52,881 nucleotides of DNA from Actinospineispora acaciae DSM 45401 (GTDB lineage Bacteria; Actinomycetota; Actinomycetes; Mycobacteriales; Pseudonocardiaceae). The translations under genes were made by a program, and so were the position numbers. The notes beneath the pieces are model-generated. The model did not search any database. It was not told the DNA's origin and saw only the letters and a list, made by a program, of their open reading frames with translations. Location: assembly GCF_000620785.1 (NCBI RefSeq), contig NZ_JIAI01000029.1:1-52881 (forward strand), in the 5' to 3' direction. This document shows, one piece after another, positions 30,465 through 39,734 of this stretch. Position 1 is the stretch's first letter. The number at the start of each line of letters is the position of its first letter.

Positions 30465-32237
30465 GTGGCACCACCGGCCGGGACAATCCGCCCATGGCGG
30501 TACCTGGCGACCTTCGTCGGCATCGTCATCGTGCTTTACGCGCTGGTGTTCTACACCGGTGACCGCAAGCCGAACCCCAAGCTGGGAATCGACCTGCAGG
30601 GCGGTACCCGGGTCACTCTGACCGCGCGCACCGAGACCGGCCAGCCGCCGACCAAGGAACAGCTCATCCTGGCCCGAGGGATCATCGACGAGCGGGTCAA
30701 CGGGCTGGGTGTGAACGGCGCCGAGGTGGTGCAGGACGGCAGCAACCTGACCATCACCGTCCCCGGCGACCAGGGCGACCGGGCCAAGGACCTGGCGCAG
30801 ACCGCGCAGCTGCGGTTCCGCCCGGTGCTCGGCGCCTACGACGCGGCCGCGCCACAGCCCGGTCCCGGCGGCCAGCCCGCCCCCGGCCAGACGCCCGGCC
30901 AGACCGCGCCCGGCCAGCCCGGTGGGGCGAAGCCGGGCCAGCAGCCCGCGCCGTCCGGCGCGCCGGGGCCGGGATCCGCCGCGCCGCACGGCTCCGCCGA
31001 CCTGGCGCGCGCGCTGGACGCCCCGCCGAACCCGCACCCGCGCCCGCCGGGTCATCCCGGCCAGCCCGCCCCGCCGCCTCCGCCGCCTCCGCCGCCCCCG
31101 GCCGACCCCGGCCAGACCGCCGCCGACCCGCAGCTGGCCAAGGAGATCGCGCTGGCCAAGGCGGAGCGGCAGAGCACCGACAAGAACGTGCAGCAGCTCG
31201 CCCTGCAGGAGCTGCGCTGCACCAACAACGACGTGCTGCGCGGCTACGACGACCCGAAGAAGCCGCTGATCAGCTGCGACCAGAAGGGCACCGCGAAGTA
31301 CCTTCTCGGCCCGTCCTTCCTGGAAGGCACCGAGATCGCCACCGCCGCCTCCGGCATGGACGACCGGGGCGCCGGATACGTCGTCAACCTGACGTTCAAG
31401 GCCGAAGGCAGCCGGATCTGGGCCGACTACACCGCCGCCAACGTCGGCAAGCAGGCCGCGTTCGTGCTGGACTCCCAGGTGGTGTCCGCGCCGACCATCG
31501 AAGGCCCCATCCCCGGCGGCAACACCCGCATCCAGGGCCAGTTCTCCCAGGCCGACGCGCAGAAGCTGGCCGGCGTGCTGAAGTACGGCTCGCTGCCGCT
31601 GTCGTTCGCCACCTCCGACGCGGAGACGGTGTCGGCGACCCTGGGCCTGGCCTCGCTGCAGGCCGGGCTGATCGCCGGCGCGGTCGGGCTGGCGCTGGTG
31701 TTCATCTGGTGCCTGTTCTACTACCGGGCGCTCGGGATGCTCACGATCCTGTCCCTGGTGCTCTCCGGCGTCATCGTGTACGCGGTGCTGGTGCTGCTCG
31801 GCAGGGGGCTGGGGCTGACCCTCGACCTGGCTGGCGTGGCCGGTTTCATCGTGTCGATCGGCATCACCGCCGACTCGTTCGTGATCTTCTTCGAACGGCT
31901 CAAGGACGAGGTCCGGGAGGGACGAAGTTTCCGCTCGGCGGTGCCACGCGCCTGGATACGCGCGCGGCGCACGATCCTGTCCGCCGACGCGGTGACCTTC
32001 CTGGCCTCGGCGGTGTTGTACCTGCTTGCGGTTGGACAGGTGAAGGGCTTTGCGTTCACCCTGGGCATGTCCACCGTCCTGGACCTGGTGGTGGTATTCC
32101 TGGTCACCCACCCGCTGGTCGCGATGGCCTCGAACTCCAGGGTGTTCAGCAGCCCCACGTGGTCGGGGCTCGGTGCGGTGGCCAGGATCGGCGCGATGCG
32201 CAGGCGGGCGGCCGCCGCCGCGGTGAGGGGGAGCTGA
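30465..32237 (+). CDS. secD: Protein translocase subunit SecD
   Basis: A 590-residue RND-like Sec accessory subunit that uses the proton gradient to complete export. It has a first helix near the N-terminus (YLATFVGIVIVLYALVFYTG), GIDLQGGTRVTL, then a large external domain. Residues about 128-222 of that domain are Pro/Gly/Gln-rich, with a run of about ten prolines. Five helices follow with GLASLQAGLIAGAVGLALVF and GFIVSIGITADSFVIFFERLKDE. GTG 30465 is nine bases after GGGAG; TTG 30456 in frame is too close to it. The Pro-rich insert resembles, but seems longer than, that of mycobacterial SecD. Confidence 0.94.
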   Translation: MAPPAGTIRPWRYLATFVGIVIVLYALVFYTGDRKPNPKLGIDLQGGTRVTLTARTETGQPPTKEQLILARGIIDERVNGLGVNGAEVVQDGSNLTITVPGDQGDRAKDLAQTAQLRFRPVLGAYDAAAPQPGPGGQPAPGQTPGQTAPGQPGGAKPGQQPAPSGAPGPGSAAPHGSADLARALDAPPNPHPRPPGHPGQPAPPPPPPPPPPADPGQTAADPQLAKEIALAKAERQSTDKNVQQLALQELRCTNNDVLRGYDDPKKPLISCDQKGTAKYLLGPSFLEGTEIATAASGMDDRGAGYVVNLTFKAEGSRIWADYTAANVGKQAAFVLDSQVVSAPTIEGPIPGGNTRIQGQFSQADAQKLAGVLKYGSLPLSFATSDAETVSATLGLASLQAGLIAGAVGLALVFIWCLFYYRALGMLTILSLVLSGVIVYAVLVLLGRGLGLTLDLAGVAGFIVSIGITADSFVIFFERLKDEVREGRSFRSAVPRAWIRARRTILSADAVTFLASAVLYLLAVGQVKGFAFTLGMSTVLDLVVVFLVTHPLVAMASNSRVFSSPTWSGLGAVARIGAMRRRAAAAAVRGS

Positions 32238-32238
32238 G

Positions 32239-33486
32239 ATGGCCACGTACACGTCAACCTCAGCGGCGGGCGCCCCCGGCAAGGGTGGGGTGTTCAACCG
32301 GCTCTACACCGGCACCGGGGCCTTCGACATCGTCGGCCGCCGCAAGCGCTGGTACTGGACCTTCGCCGTGCTGGTGGTCATCTGCATCGCGTCGATGGTG
32401 TTCCGGGGGTTCAACCTGGGCATCGAGTTCGTCGGTGGCACGCAGATCCAGTTCCCGGTGGCCGGGGTGAGCGGCGAGCCCAGCTCCGACCGGATCAACC
32501 AGGTGATCAACGGCGCGATCGGCCAGCCGCCGAAGTCCGTCCAGCACGCCGGCAGCGGTGCCTCCGAGACGGTCGTGATCAGGACGGAGGCGCTCACCGG
32601 CGCCGAGCAGTTCAAGGTCAGGGACGCGCTGTTCAACGAGTTCCACCCCCGGGGGCAGGACGGCCGGTCCACCCCGAACGTGATCAGCGAGTCGGCGGTC
32701 TCGTCCAGCTGGGGCAATGAGATCACCAGCCAGGCGCTCATCGCGCTCGCGGTGTTCATGGTGCTGGTGTCGCTGTTCCTGGCGCTCTACTTCGAGCGCT
32801 CGATGGCCATCGCCGCGGTCGTCGCGCTGGTGCACGACCTGGTGGTCACGGCGGGGGTGTACTCGCTGGTCGGCTTCGAGGTCTCGCCGGGCACGGTGAT
32901 CGGTCTGCTGACCATCCTGGGCTTCTCGCTCTACGACACGGTGGTGGTCTTCGACAAGGTCAAGGAGAACAGCCGGGGCCTGCTCGGGCTGACCCGCCGC
33001 ACCTACGCCGAGACCGCGAACCTGGCGCTGAACCAGACGCTGATGCGCTCGATCAACACCTCGCTGATCGCCGTGCTCCCGGTGGGCGGGCTGCTCGTCG
33101 TCGGCGTCGGGGTGCTCGGCGTGGGCACCCTGGCCGACCTGGCGCTGGTGCAGATGGTCGGCATGATCGCCGGCGCGCTGTCGTCGATCTTCCTGGCCAC
33201 CCCGATCCTGGTCGACCTCAAGATGCGCGACCGCAGGTACCAGCAGCAGGCGGCCAGGGTGATGACCCGCCGCAAGCGGCTGGCCCAGGCCCGTGACGCG
33301 GGCGGTGATGAGGACGAACTGGACGTCACCGACGACGAGGCACTGGGCACCGAGCTGCGGCGGGAGCGGGCGATCACGGCGGCGGCCGGGGTGCCGGCGC
33401 GGGCTCCGTCCGCCCGCCGCAACCACACCAGCCGGGCCGAGCGCACCGGGCGGGCGGCCCGGCCCACGGGCAAACGCCGTCGGTGA
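32239..33486 (+). CDS. secF: Protein translocase subunit SecF
   Basis: The 415-residue partner of SecD has six helices, with FRGFNLGIEFVGGTQIQF after helix 1 and VALVHDLVVTAGVYSLVGFEVSPGTVIGLLTILGFSLYDTVVVFDKVKENS as the core, including the conserved Asp/Arg proton-path residues. A charged C-terminal extension of about 80 residues (RRKRLAQARD..., ending GKRRR) is longer than in Escherichia coli and resembles mycobacterial SecF. It starts one base after secD and overlaps apt by 4 bases. Confidence 0.95.
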   Translation: MATYTSTSAAGAPGKGGVFNRLYTGTGAFDIVGRRKRWYWTFAVLVVICIASMVFRGFNLGIEFVGGTQIQFPVAGVSGEPSSDRINQVINGAIGQPPKSVQHAGSGASETVVIRTEALTGAEQFKVRDALFNEFHPRGQDGRSTPNVISESAVSSSWGNEITSQALIALAVFMVLVSLFLALYFERSMAIAAVVALVHDLVVTAGVYSLVGFEVSPGTVIGLLTILGFSLYDTVVVFDKVKENSRGLLGLTRRTYAETANLALNQTLMRSINTSLIAVLPVGGLLVVGVGVLGVGTLADLALVQMVGMIAGALSSIFLATPILVDLKMRDRRYQQQAARVMTRRKRLAQARDAGGDEDELDVTDDEALGTELRRERAITAAAGVPARAPSARRNHTSRAERTGRAARPTGKRRR

Positions 33487-34007
33487 CCACCGACGTGCTG
33501 GCCCGCGCGTTCGGGCTGATCCGCGACGTCCCGGACTGGCCGAGCCCCGGCGTGCTGTTCCGGGACATCACCCCGCTGCTCGCCGACGCGAAGGCGTTCG
33601 CGTCGGTGATCGAGGCGCTGGCCGAGCCGGCCGGTGACGCCGACGTGGTGGTCGGCGTGGAGGCCAGGGGCTTCCTGCTCGGCGCGGCCGTCGCGCTGGC
33701 CGCCGGGGTCGGCGTGGTGCCGGTGCGAAAGGCCGGGAAGCTGCCCCAGGTGGCGGCCAGCCGCGAGTACGAACTGGAGTACGGCACGGCCACGCTGGAG
33801 CTGCCGGCCGGCGGGGTGAGCCCGGCCACGAAGACGTACCTGATCGACGACGTGCTCGCCACCGGCGGCACCCTGCGCGCCAGCTGCGACCTGGTCGAAC
33901 AGGCAGGCGGCATAGTAACCGGCATAGGCGTCCTCCTGGAGCTCGACGCCCTGGCCGGCCGCGCCCAACTGACCGGCCGCACCCTGCACACCCTGCTCCA
34001 CGGCTGA
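33483..34007 (+). CDS. apt: Adenine phosphoribosyltransferase
   Basis: A 174-residue type I phosphoribosyltransferase that salvages adenine to AMP using PRPP. Motifs: IRDVPDWPSPGVLFRDITPLL, VVGVEARGFLLGAA, PVRKAGKLP and the PRPP loop YLIDDVLATGGTL near residue 125. GTG overlaps the secF stop. Position between secF and rel matches Rv2584c. Confidence 0.95.
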   Translation: MTTDVLARAFGLIRDVPDWPSPGVLFRDITPLLADAKAFASVIEALAEPAGDADVVVGVEARGFLLGAAVALAAGVGVVPVRKAGKLPQVAASREYELEYGTATLELPAGGVSPATKTYLIDDVLATGGTLRASCDLVEQAGGIVTGIGVLLELDALAGRAQLTGRTLHTLLHG

Positions 34008-34020
34008 CCCGCTGGGCGCT

Positions 34021-34086
34021 CGCACACCCACTTCGTGCTCCGCACACGCACTGGAGCAGGTGTGCGGGGCACGAACGGGGTGTGCG
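34021..34086. terminator. Long imperfect hairpin between apt and rel
   Basis: Arms 34021-34047 and 34060-34086 pair over 27 positions with three mismatches, around a 12-base loop. Each arm contains CGCACAC twice and TTCGTGC in the centre. It begins 13 bases after the apt stop. It may be the apt terminator or a member of a dispersed hairpin repeat family. Confidence 0.6.
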
Positions 34087-34165
34087 GGCCACCGTTCGGC
34101 GGGGCCAATGGGACGGTTCGTCTCAGCGGGGGCCGCGCGGGGCCGCGTTTTGGCGGGCGCGTAGT

Positions 34166-34171
34166 TATCCT
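34166..34171 (+). promoter_or_regulatory. Candidate -10 of rel
   Basis: TATCCT fits TANNNT, giving a start near 34178, so GTG 34189 with GGAG at 34180-34183 is a better start than GTG 34174. Confidence 0.4.
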
Positions 34172-34188
34172 CGGTGCGTGGAGTGCGT

Positions 34189-36525
34189 GTGAGCACGGTT
34201 GAGCACCGGCCGGTGGAGCCGGCGGAGAATGCGCCGTCGGGCGGCCAGCCGCGCCCGTCCGCCACTCGCCGGGTGCGCGCACGGATCGCCCGTCGGATCT
34301 CACCGCAACGGCCCGGCGTGGTCAAGCCCGTGCTCGAACCGCTCGCCGCCGTGCACCGCCAGCTTCACCCGAACGCCAACCTGGCGCTGCTCCAGCAGGC
34401 CTACGACGTGGCCGAGGAGCGACACTCCGGGCAGCGCCGCAAGTCCGGCGACCCGTACATCACCCATCCGCTGTCGGTGGCCACCATCCTGGCCGAGCTG
34501 GGGATGGACACCACCACGCTGGTCGCCGCGTTGCTGCACGACACCGTCGAGGACACCGGCTACAGCCTCGAGGAGCTGGGCTCGGACTTCGGTGAGGAGG
34601 TCGCGCACCTGGTCGACGGCGTCACGAAGCTGGACAAGGTGAAGCTGGGCGCGGCCGCCGAGGCGGAGACGATCCGCAAGATGGTCGTGGCGATGGCCCG
34701 CGACCCTCGGGTGCTGGTGATCAAGCTGTCGGACCGGCTGCACAACATGCGCACGATGCGCTTCCTGCCGCCGGAGAAGCAGGCCCGCAAGGCGCGGGAG
34801 ACGCTGGAGGTGTTCGCCCCGCTGGCGCACCGGCTGGGCATGGCCGGGGTGAAGTGGGAGCTGGAGGACCTGGCGTTCGCGCTGCTGCACCCGAAGAAGT
34901 ACGACGAGATCGTGCGGCTGGTCGCGGACCGCGCCCCGTCCCGGGACACCTACCTGCACCAGGTCATCGACGAGGTGAACGCGCAGCTGGAGGGGGCGCG
35001 GATCAAGGCCATCGTGGAGGGGCGCCCCAAGCAGTACTACTCGATCTACCGCAAGATGATCGTCAAGGGCAAGGACTTCGACGACATCCACGACCTGGTC
35101 GGGGTGCGGATCCTGGTCGACGACGTGCGCGACTGCTACGCCGCGATGGGCATGGTGCACGCGCTGTGGCAGCCGATGCCGGGGCGGTTCAAGGACTACG
35201 TGGCGCAGCCCCGGTTCGGGGTGTACCAGTCGCTGCACACCACGGTGATCGGCCCGGACGGCAAGCCGCTCGAGGTGCAGATCCGCACCCACGACATGCA
35301 CCGCACCGCCGAGTACGGCATCGCCTCGCACTGGCGCTACAAGGAGACCAGGGGCACCCACGGCGCCGGGTCCCAGGGCCAGGCCGTCGAGGTGGACGAG
35401 ATGGCCTGGATGCGCCAGTTGCTGGACTGGCAGCGGGAGGCCGCCGACCCGGGGGAGTTCCTGGAGTCGCTGCGCTACGACCTGGCGGCCAGGGAGATCT
35501 TCGTGTTCACCCCGAAGGGCGACGTGGTGACGCTGCCGTCGGGGTCCACGCCCGTCGACTTCGCCTACGCGGTGCACACCGAGGTCGGGCACCGCTGCAT
35601 CGGGTCGCGGGTGAACGGCCGGCTGGTCGCGCTGGAGCGCAAGCTGGAGAACGGCGAGGTCGTCGAGATCTTCACCTCGAAGGCAGGCGGCGCCGGGCCG
35701 AGCCAGGACTGGCTGGGCTTCGTCGCCTCGCCGAGGGCCAAGGCGAAGATCCGGCACTGGTTCGCCAAGGAGCGCCGCGAGGAGGCCATCGAGGCCGGCA
35801 AGGAGGCGATCACCCGGGAGGCGAGGCGCACCGGGATGCCGCTGCAGCGGCTGGTGTCCGCCGACTCGATGGCCGCGCTGGCCCGCGAGCTGCACTACAC
35901 CGACCTGTCCGGGCTGTACGCGGCGGTGGGGGAGAGCCACGTCTCGGCCAAGCACGTGGTGGCCAGGCTGGTCGCGCAGATCGGCGGCCTGGAGGACGCC
36001 GAGGAGGAGCTGGCCGAGCGCGCCACCCCGTCCACCGTGCAGCGCCGGCGCGCGTCCGGCGACTCCGGGGTCGCGGTGGTGGGCGCGGACGGCGGCATGA
36101 CCGATGTCTGGGTGAAGCTCGCACGGTGCTGCACGCCCGTGCCCGGCGACGAGATCATCGGCTTCGTGACCAGGGGCGGCGCGGTGAGCGTGCACCGCGA
36201 GGACTGCACCAACTCGGCGGCGCTGCGCGGCGAGAGCGAGCGATTCGTGGACGTCGAGTGGCACGCCTCGCCGAGCGCGATGTTCCTGGTCAGCATCCAG
36301 GTGGAGGCGCTGGACCGGCACCGGCTGCTCTCCGACGTGACGAACGTGCTGGCCGACGAGCGGGTGAACATCCTGTCCGCGTCGGTGACCACCTCGCGCG
36401 ACCGGGTGGCGGTGTCCCGGTTCACCTTCGAGATGGGCGACCCGAAGCACCTCGGCCACCTGCTGCGGGTGGTGCGCAACGTGGAGGGCGTGTACGACGT
36501 GTACCGGGTGACTTCCGCGCGATAG
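34189..36525 (+). CDS. relA: Bifunctional (p)ppGpp synthetase/hydrolase Rel
   Basis: The 778-residue stringent-response enzyme has an HD hydrolase domain with LLHDTVEDT (about residue 115) and SDRLHNMRTM, so hydrolysis is intact. The synthetase domain has KGKDFDDIHDLVGVR, RFKDY (about 333), YQSLHTTV and EVQIRT (about 361). Then come TGS (FVFTPKGDVVTLPSGSTPVDFAYAVHTE, about 437), the zinc-finger-like RCCTPVPGDEI...VHREDC (about 645), and a C-terminal ACT domain (VEALDRHRLLSDVTNVL). RFKD is the form seen in bifunctional Rel proteins. apt-rel order is as in M. tuberculosis. Confidence 0.96.
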   Translation: MSTVEHRPVEPAENAPSGGQPRPSATRRVRARIARRISPQRPGVVKPVLEPLAAVHRQLHPNANLALLQQAYDVAEERHSGQRRKSGDPYITHPLSVATILAELGMDTTTLVAALLHDTVEDTGYSLEELGSDFGEEVAHLVDGVTKLDKVKLGAAAEAETIRKMVVAMARDPRVLVIKLSDRLHNMRTMRFLPPEKQARKARETLEVFAPLAHRLGMAGVKWELEDLAFALLHPKKYDEIVRLVADRAPSRDTYLHQVIDEVNAQLEGARIKAIVEGRPKQYYSIYRKMIVKGKDFDDIHDLVGVRILVDDVRDCYAAMGMVHALWQPMPGRFKDYVAQPRFGVYQSLHTTVIGPDGKPLEVQIRTHDMHRTAEYGIASHWRYKETRGTHGAGSQGQAVEVDEMAWMRQLLDWQREAADPGEFLESLRYDLAAREIFVFTPKGDVVTLPSGSTPVDFAYAVHTEVGHRCIGSRVNGRLVALERKLENGEVVEIFTSKAGGAGPSQDWLGFVASPRAKAKIRHWFAKERREEAIEAGKEAITREARRTGMPLQRLVSADSMAALARELHYTDLSGLYAAVGESHVSAKHVVARLVAQIGGLEDAEEELAERATPSTVQRRRASGDSGVAVVGADGGMTDVWVKLARCCTPVPGDEIIGFVTRGGAVSVHREDCTNSAALRGESERFVDVEWHASPSAMFLVSIQVEALDRHRLLSDVTNVLADERVNILSASVTTSRDRVAVSRFTFEMGDPKHLGHLLRVVRNVEGVYDVYRVTSAR

Positions 36526-36547
36526 CGCGGCGGGCGCTGCTCGGTGA

Positions 36548-38749
36548 TCAGCCGGCCCGGGCTTGGTCGAGGCGTTCGCTGCCCTTGTTGCCGAGCACGG
36601 CGAGCAGGGTCTGCTCGATCCGGATCAGGTAGTGCAGGGCGTCGCGCTGGACCCGGTCGGAGTCGTCCCCGCCGGTCGCGGCGACCTGCTCGAACAGCGG
36701 TATCGCCGACTCCAGCTTGCCGGTGACGGGCTTGGTGAGCGCGGTGCCGAGCAGCTCCAGGTGGTCGCGGATGAGCCGGCAGCCCTGCCGCAGCGCGTCC
36801 GCCTCCGGGCCGTCCTCGCGCAGCGCCTCCGGCGCGGAGGTGAGCCAGCCCAGCGGGTAGCACACCTGGGCCAGCTCGCGGGCGTACTGGTCGCAGGCCC
36901 GGGCGGCGCGGATCCAGCGCCGGCTGGAGCGCCGGCCGCTGACCCCGGCCATCCCGTGGCTGAGCGGCCGCGCGGCCAGGCGCAGGGCGGTGGTGGCGGT
37001 GTCCAGCTCGCGGGCCTCGGCGATCAGGCCGTCGCCGGGCGCCACGCCGCACAGCGCGTCGGCGGCCTCGTCCACCACGGTGCCCAGCCGCTCGGAGAAG
37101 TCGGCCAGCTTCTCCCGGATGGTCTCCCGGGTGCTGATCGGCAACACCAGGTACGACGCGAGCACCCCGCTGACCGCGCCGATGGCCGTCTCCTCCAGCC
37201 GCAGCGCGAGCACCTCCACGGAGAACTGGCCGATCAGCCCGTACATCAGCGCCAGCAGCACGGTGATGAAGAACGCCAGCATGGCGTGGCTGACCCGCTG
37301 CAGGTAGAACGCCAGGAACACGCAGATCACGATCAGCGCCAGGCTGGCCGTGTGGTGCCCGGACAACGGCGCGGCCACCAGCACCCCGGCGAGCACCCCG
37401 CCGAGCGTGCCGATCAGCCGCTGCCAGCCCCGGCTCAACGTCTCGCCCCGCGACGCCGTGCCGATGAACACCACGAACGTGGTCAGCGCCGCCCAGTACC
37501 AGCGCTGCGGGGACAGCCAGTCGCCGACCATGATCGCCACGCCGCCGGCCACCGCCGTCTGGATGGCCTGGCGGGTGGTGGGCAGCAGTTCGGGCCAGCG
37601 GCCGGTCGTGCCGGCGTCGCTCGCGTCCTCCGAGGCGGCCGGCTCGGTCTCGTCCTCGGCGGCGGGGGGTTCGGGAACGTCCCCGGCGCCGTCCGGGTGC
37701 AGCCGGGGGATCGCGCGGACCATCATCTGGATCGCCTTGACCAGCGGCGCGGCCGGCCTGCCCTCGGCGGCGTCGGCGAGCTTGTCGGCGGCGGCCAGCG
37801 CGCCCCGGCTGATCTGGGAGTCCTCGCGCAGCGCGCGGCGCAGCACCCCGAGCAGCCGCGCCAGCCGGCGCCGCTCCTCGGGCGGGGCCACCGGCGCGCC
37901 ACCGTTGCGGGCGGCGCGCCGGGAGGCGTTGAGCAGCCGGGCGGCGGACAGCGCGACCTCCTCGGTGGCCAGCTCCAGGTCGAACACCCGCAGCGCCAGC
38001 GCCTCGTTGCTCACCTCGGGCCAGAGCCGGTCGTCGCCGGCCCGCTCCACCCGGTCCTCCACCAGCTGCGCGGACTCGTTGAGCCGGCGCAGCCGCACCC
38101 GCAGCCGCCGGTCGGCATGGTCGCTGAGCTCGCCGTCCTCGACCGCCGCCCGGGTGGCGTCCAGCACCGCGCCGGCCCTGGCGCGCACCGCCGGCAGCAA
38201 CCGGGCCAGCACCGCGGTGTCCCGCTCCGGCCACAGGATCTCCCGGGCGAGCACGCTGCACGCGGTGCCCACCACCGCCGAGCCGATCAGGGTGACCAGC
38301 TGGTCCGGCCCGGCGTGCAGGAACAGCGCGTAGAAGTACGCGATGAACCCGATCATGCCGACCGCCGTGCCTCGGGCGTCGAACCGCCGGATGTAGGCGG
38401 CCACGAACATCACCAGCACGAACACCACCGTGGACGCCGCCCCGAACGGGGCCAGCAGCGCGGCGGTGGTCACCGAGACGGCGGCGGCGAGCGGCAGCAG
38501 CGCGCTGGTGACCAGCCGGTCGCGCCGCGTCACCTCGCGGACCAGCGAGGACGACATCATCGCCAGCACCACGCCGAGCAGCACCGAGGTGACCGGCTCG
38601 CCCCGCACCGCCGCCAGCGAGGCCAGCACCAGCACCGCCAGGCTGACCGAGATCGCGGCCACCGCGCCGGTCCGCAACCGGAGCAGGCCCGGGTCGGAGC
38701 CGATCACCGTGTCCCAGGCCGCCGTCACAAGCTGTCTCGGCCGGCGCAC
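36548..38749 (-). CDS. FUSC-family membrane protein (aromatic acid exporter-like)
   Basis: The 733-residue protein contains two copies of a hydrophobic block of about six helices (residues about 25-165 and 400-550), each followed by a long helical soluble region. This is the fusaric-acid-resistance/AaeB/YccS-like architecture. Markers are VTSVLLGVVLAMMSSSLVRE in the first block and WYWAALTTFVVFIGTASRGETLSRGWQRLIGTLGGVLAG in the second. It may export aromatic acids or other small anions (family knowledge; substrate unknown). It is alone on the minus strand, tail-to-tail with rel, and interrupts the usual rel-ppi order. Confidence 0.85.
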   Translation of the reverse strand: MRRPRQLVTAAWDTVIGSDPGLLRLRTGAVAAISVSLAVLVLASLAAVRGEPVTSVLLGVVLAMMSSSLVREVTRRDRLVTSALLPLAAAVSVTTAALLAPFGAASTVVFVLVMFVAAYIRRFDARGTAVGMIGFIAYFYALFLHAGPDQLVTLIGSAVVGTACSVLAREILWPERDTAVLARLLPAVRARAGAVLDATRAAVEDGELSDHADRRLRVRLRRLNESAQLVEDRVERAGDDRLWPEVSNEALALRVFDLELATEEVALSAARLLNASRRAARNGGAPVAPPEERRRLARLLGVLRRALREDSQISRGALAAADKLADAAEGRPAAPLVKAIQMMVRAIPRLHPDGAGDVPEPPAAEDETEPAASEDASDAGTTGRWPELLPTTRQAIQTAVAGGVAIMVGDWLSPQRWYWAALTTFVVFIGTASRGETLSRGWQRLIGTLGGVLAGVLVAAPLSGHHTASLALIVICVFLAFYLQRVSHAMLAFFITVLLALMYGLIGQFSVEVLALRLEETAIGAVSGVLASYLVLPISTRETIREKLADFSERLGTVVDEAADALCGVAPGDGLIAEARELDTATTALRLAARPLSHGMAGVSGRRSSRRWIRAARACDQYARELAQVCYPLGWLTSAPEALREDGPEADALRQGCRLIRDHLELLGTALTKPVTGKLESAIPLFEQVAATGGDDSDRVQRDALHYLIRIEQTLLAVLGNKGSERLDQARAG

Positions 38750-38795
38750 GGCCGCTACCCTGCCATGTCTAGCCAGAAAGCGCGGTTCGTGCAGG

Positions 38796-39662
38796 TCAGC
38801 GCGCGGTGGCCTTGGTGATGGTGACGTCCTTGTTGGGCTTGCCGCCGCCGGGGTTGGGGTCCATCGAGCCGTCGTGCCCAGCCCTGGCGATGGTGTCCAG
38901 GACGCCCAGGCCGGCCGGCCCGATGGTGCCGAACACCGTGTAGTTCGGGCTGAGCGCCTCGGCGCCGCCGTAGATCATGAAGAACTGGCTGCCGTTGGTG
39001 TCCGGGCCGCCGTTGGCCATCGCCAGGTAGCCCCGGCCGTAGGTGAGCTCGGGGAAGACCTCGTCCGCGAACTGGTAGCCGGGGCCGCCGCTGCCGGAGC
39101 CGGTGGGGTCGCCGCACTGCAGAACCTGCAGCCCGGGCGAGGTGGTCAGCCGGTGGCACTGGGTGTTGTCGAAGTATCCCTGCTTGGCCAGGCTCACGAA
39201 GCTGTTCACCGTGCACGGCGCGAGCGCCTTGTCCAGCGTCAGGTCGATCTGCCCCGCGCTGGTGGCCAGCGTGGCCGGCACGGTGCCCTGCGCGCTCACC
39301 CCGTTCGTCGACGGCGGGCGGGCCGGGCGGGCCGGCGGCTTGCCGTCGGACGGGTACGCGCAGTTGACGGTCGCGGGGAAGGCCTGTGGCCGCTTCGGCG
39401 GCGGGGCGATCTGGGTGGGGATGTTCAGCGGGGTCGGGGCGGCGGCCGGGCTGCTGGGCGGGGCCTTGGCGTCCGACGGCGCCGGCCCGCCACCGCCGAG
39501 GAAGCTCACCCCGGCGAACACGACGCCGACCACGCCGACCACCACGACCACGGCGGTGATCACGGCCACCTGCTTGCGGCGCTGTGACCGCTGGACCCGG
39601 CGCTCCTGCTGGCGCTCGAGCTTGCGTTTCGCGGCCTCGCGTCGCTGCTGGTTGGTCGGCAC
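38796..39662 (-). CDS. Membrane-anchored cyclophilin-type peptidyl-prolyl isomerase
   Basis: The 288-residue protein opens PTNQQRREAAKRKLERQ, nearly the N-terminus of M. tuberculosis PpiB (Rv2582). One membrane helix follows (about 33-54), a Pro/Ala-rich linker, then a cyclophilin domain (about 115-288) with VNSFVSLAKQGYFDNTQCHRL, ANGGPDTNGSQFFMIYG and NYTVFGTI. The usual catalytic RxxPxFMxQGGD block is replaced by HRLTTSPGLQVLQCGDPTGSGSGGPGYQF, as in the actinobacterial subgroup. Isomerase activity outside the membrane is inferred. GTG 39662 follows GAGGAGGA. Confidence 0.9.
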   Translation of the reverse strand: MPTNQQRREAAKRKLERQQERRVQRSQRRKQVAVITAVVVVVGVVGVVFAGVSFLGGGGPAPSDAKAPPSSPAAAPTPLNIPTQIAPPPKRPQAFPATVNCAYPSDGKPPARPARPPSTNGVSAQGTVPATLATSAGQIDLTLDKALAPCTVNSFVSLAKQGYFDNTQCHRLTTSPGLQVLQCGDPTGSGSGGPGYQFADEVFPELTYGRGYLAMANGGPDTNGSQFFMIYGGAEALSPNYTVFGTIGPAGLGVLDTIARAGHDGSMDPNPGGGKPNKDVTITKATAR

Positions 39663-39734
39663 CGCTGTCGTCCTCCTCGTCAATGGCCCTGCGCACCGGC
39701 CGGCGCAGCTTAGTACCCGTGATCGGCGCGAGCG

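Noticed and set aside
34300..38261. Very long antisense ORFs (over 700 codons) opposite rel and in another frame of the FUSC gene
   Set aside because: The products are Arg/His/Leu/Val- or Ala/Gly/Arg-rich with no domain. The real genes on these stretches carry complete motifs.
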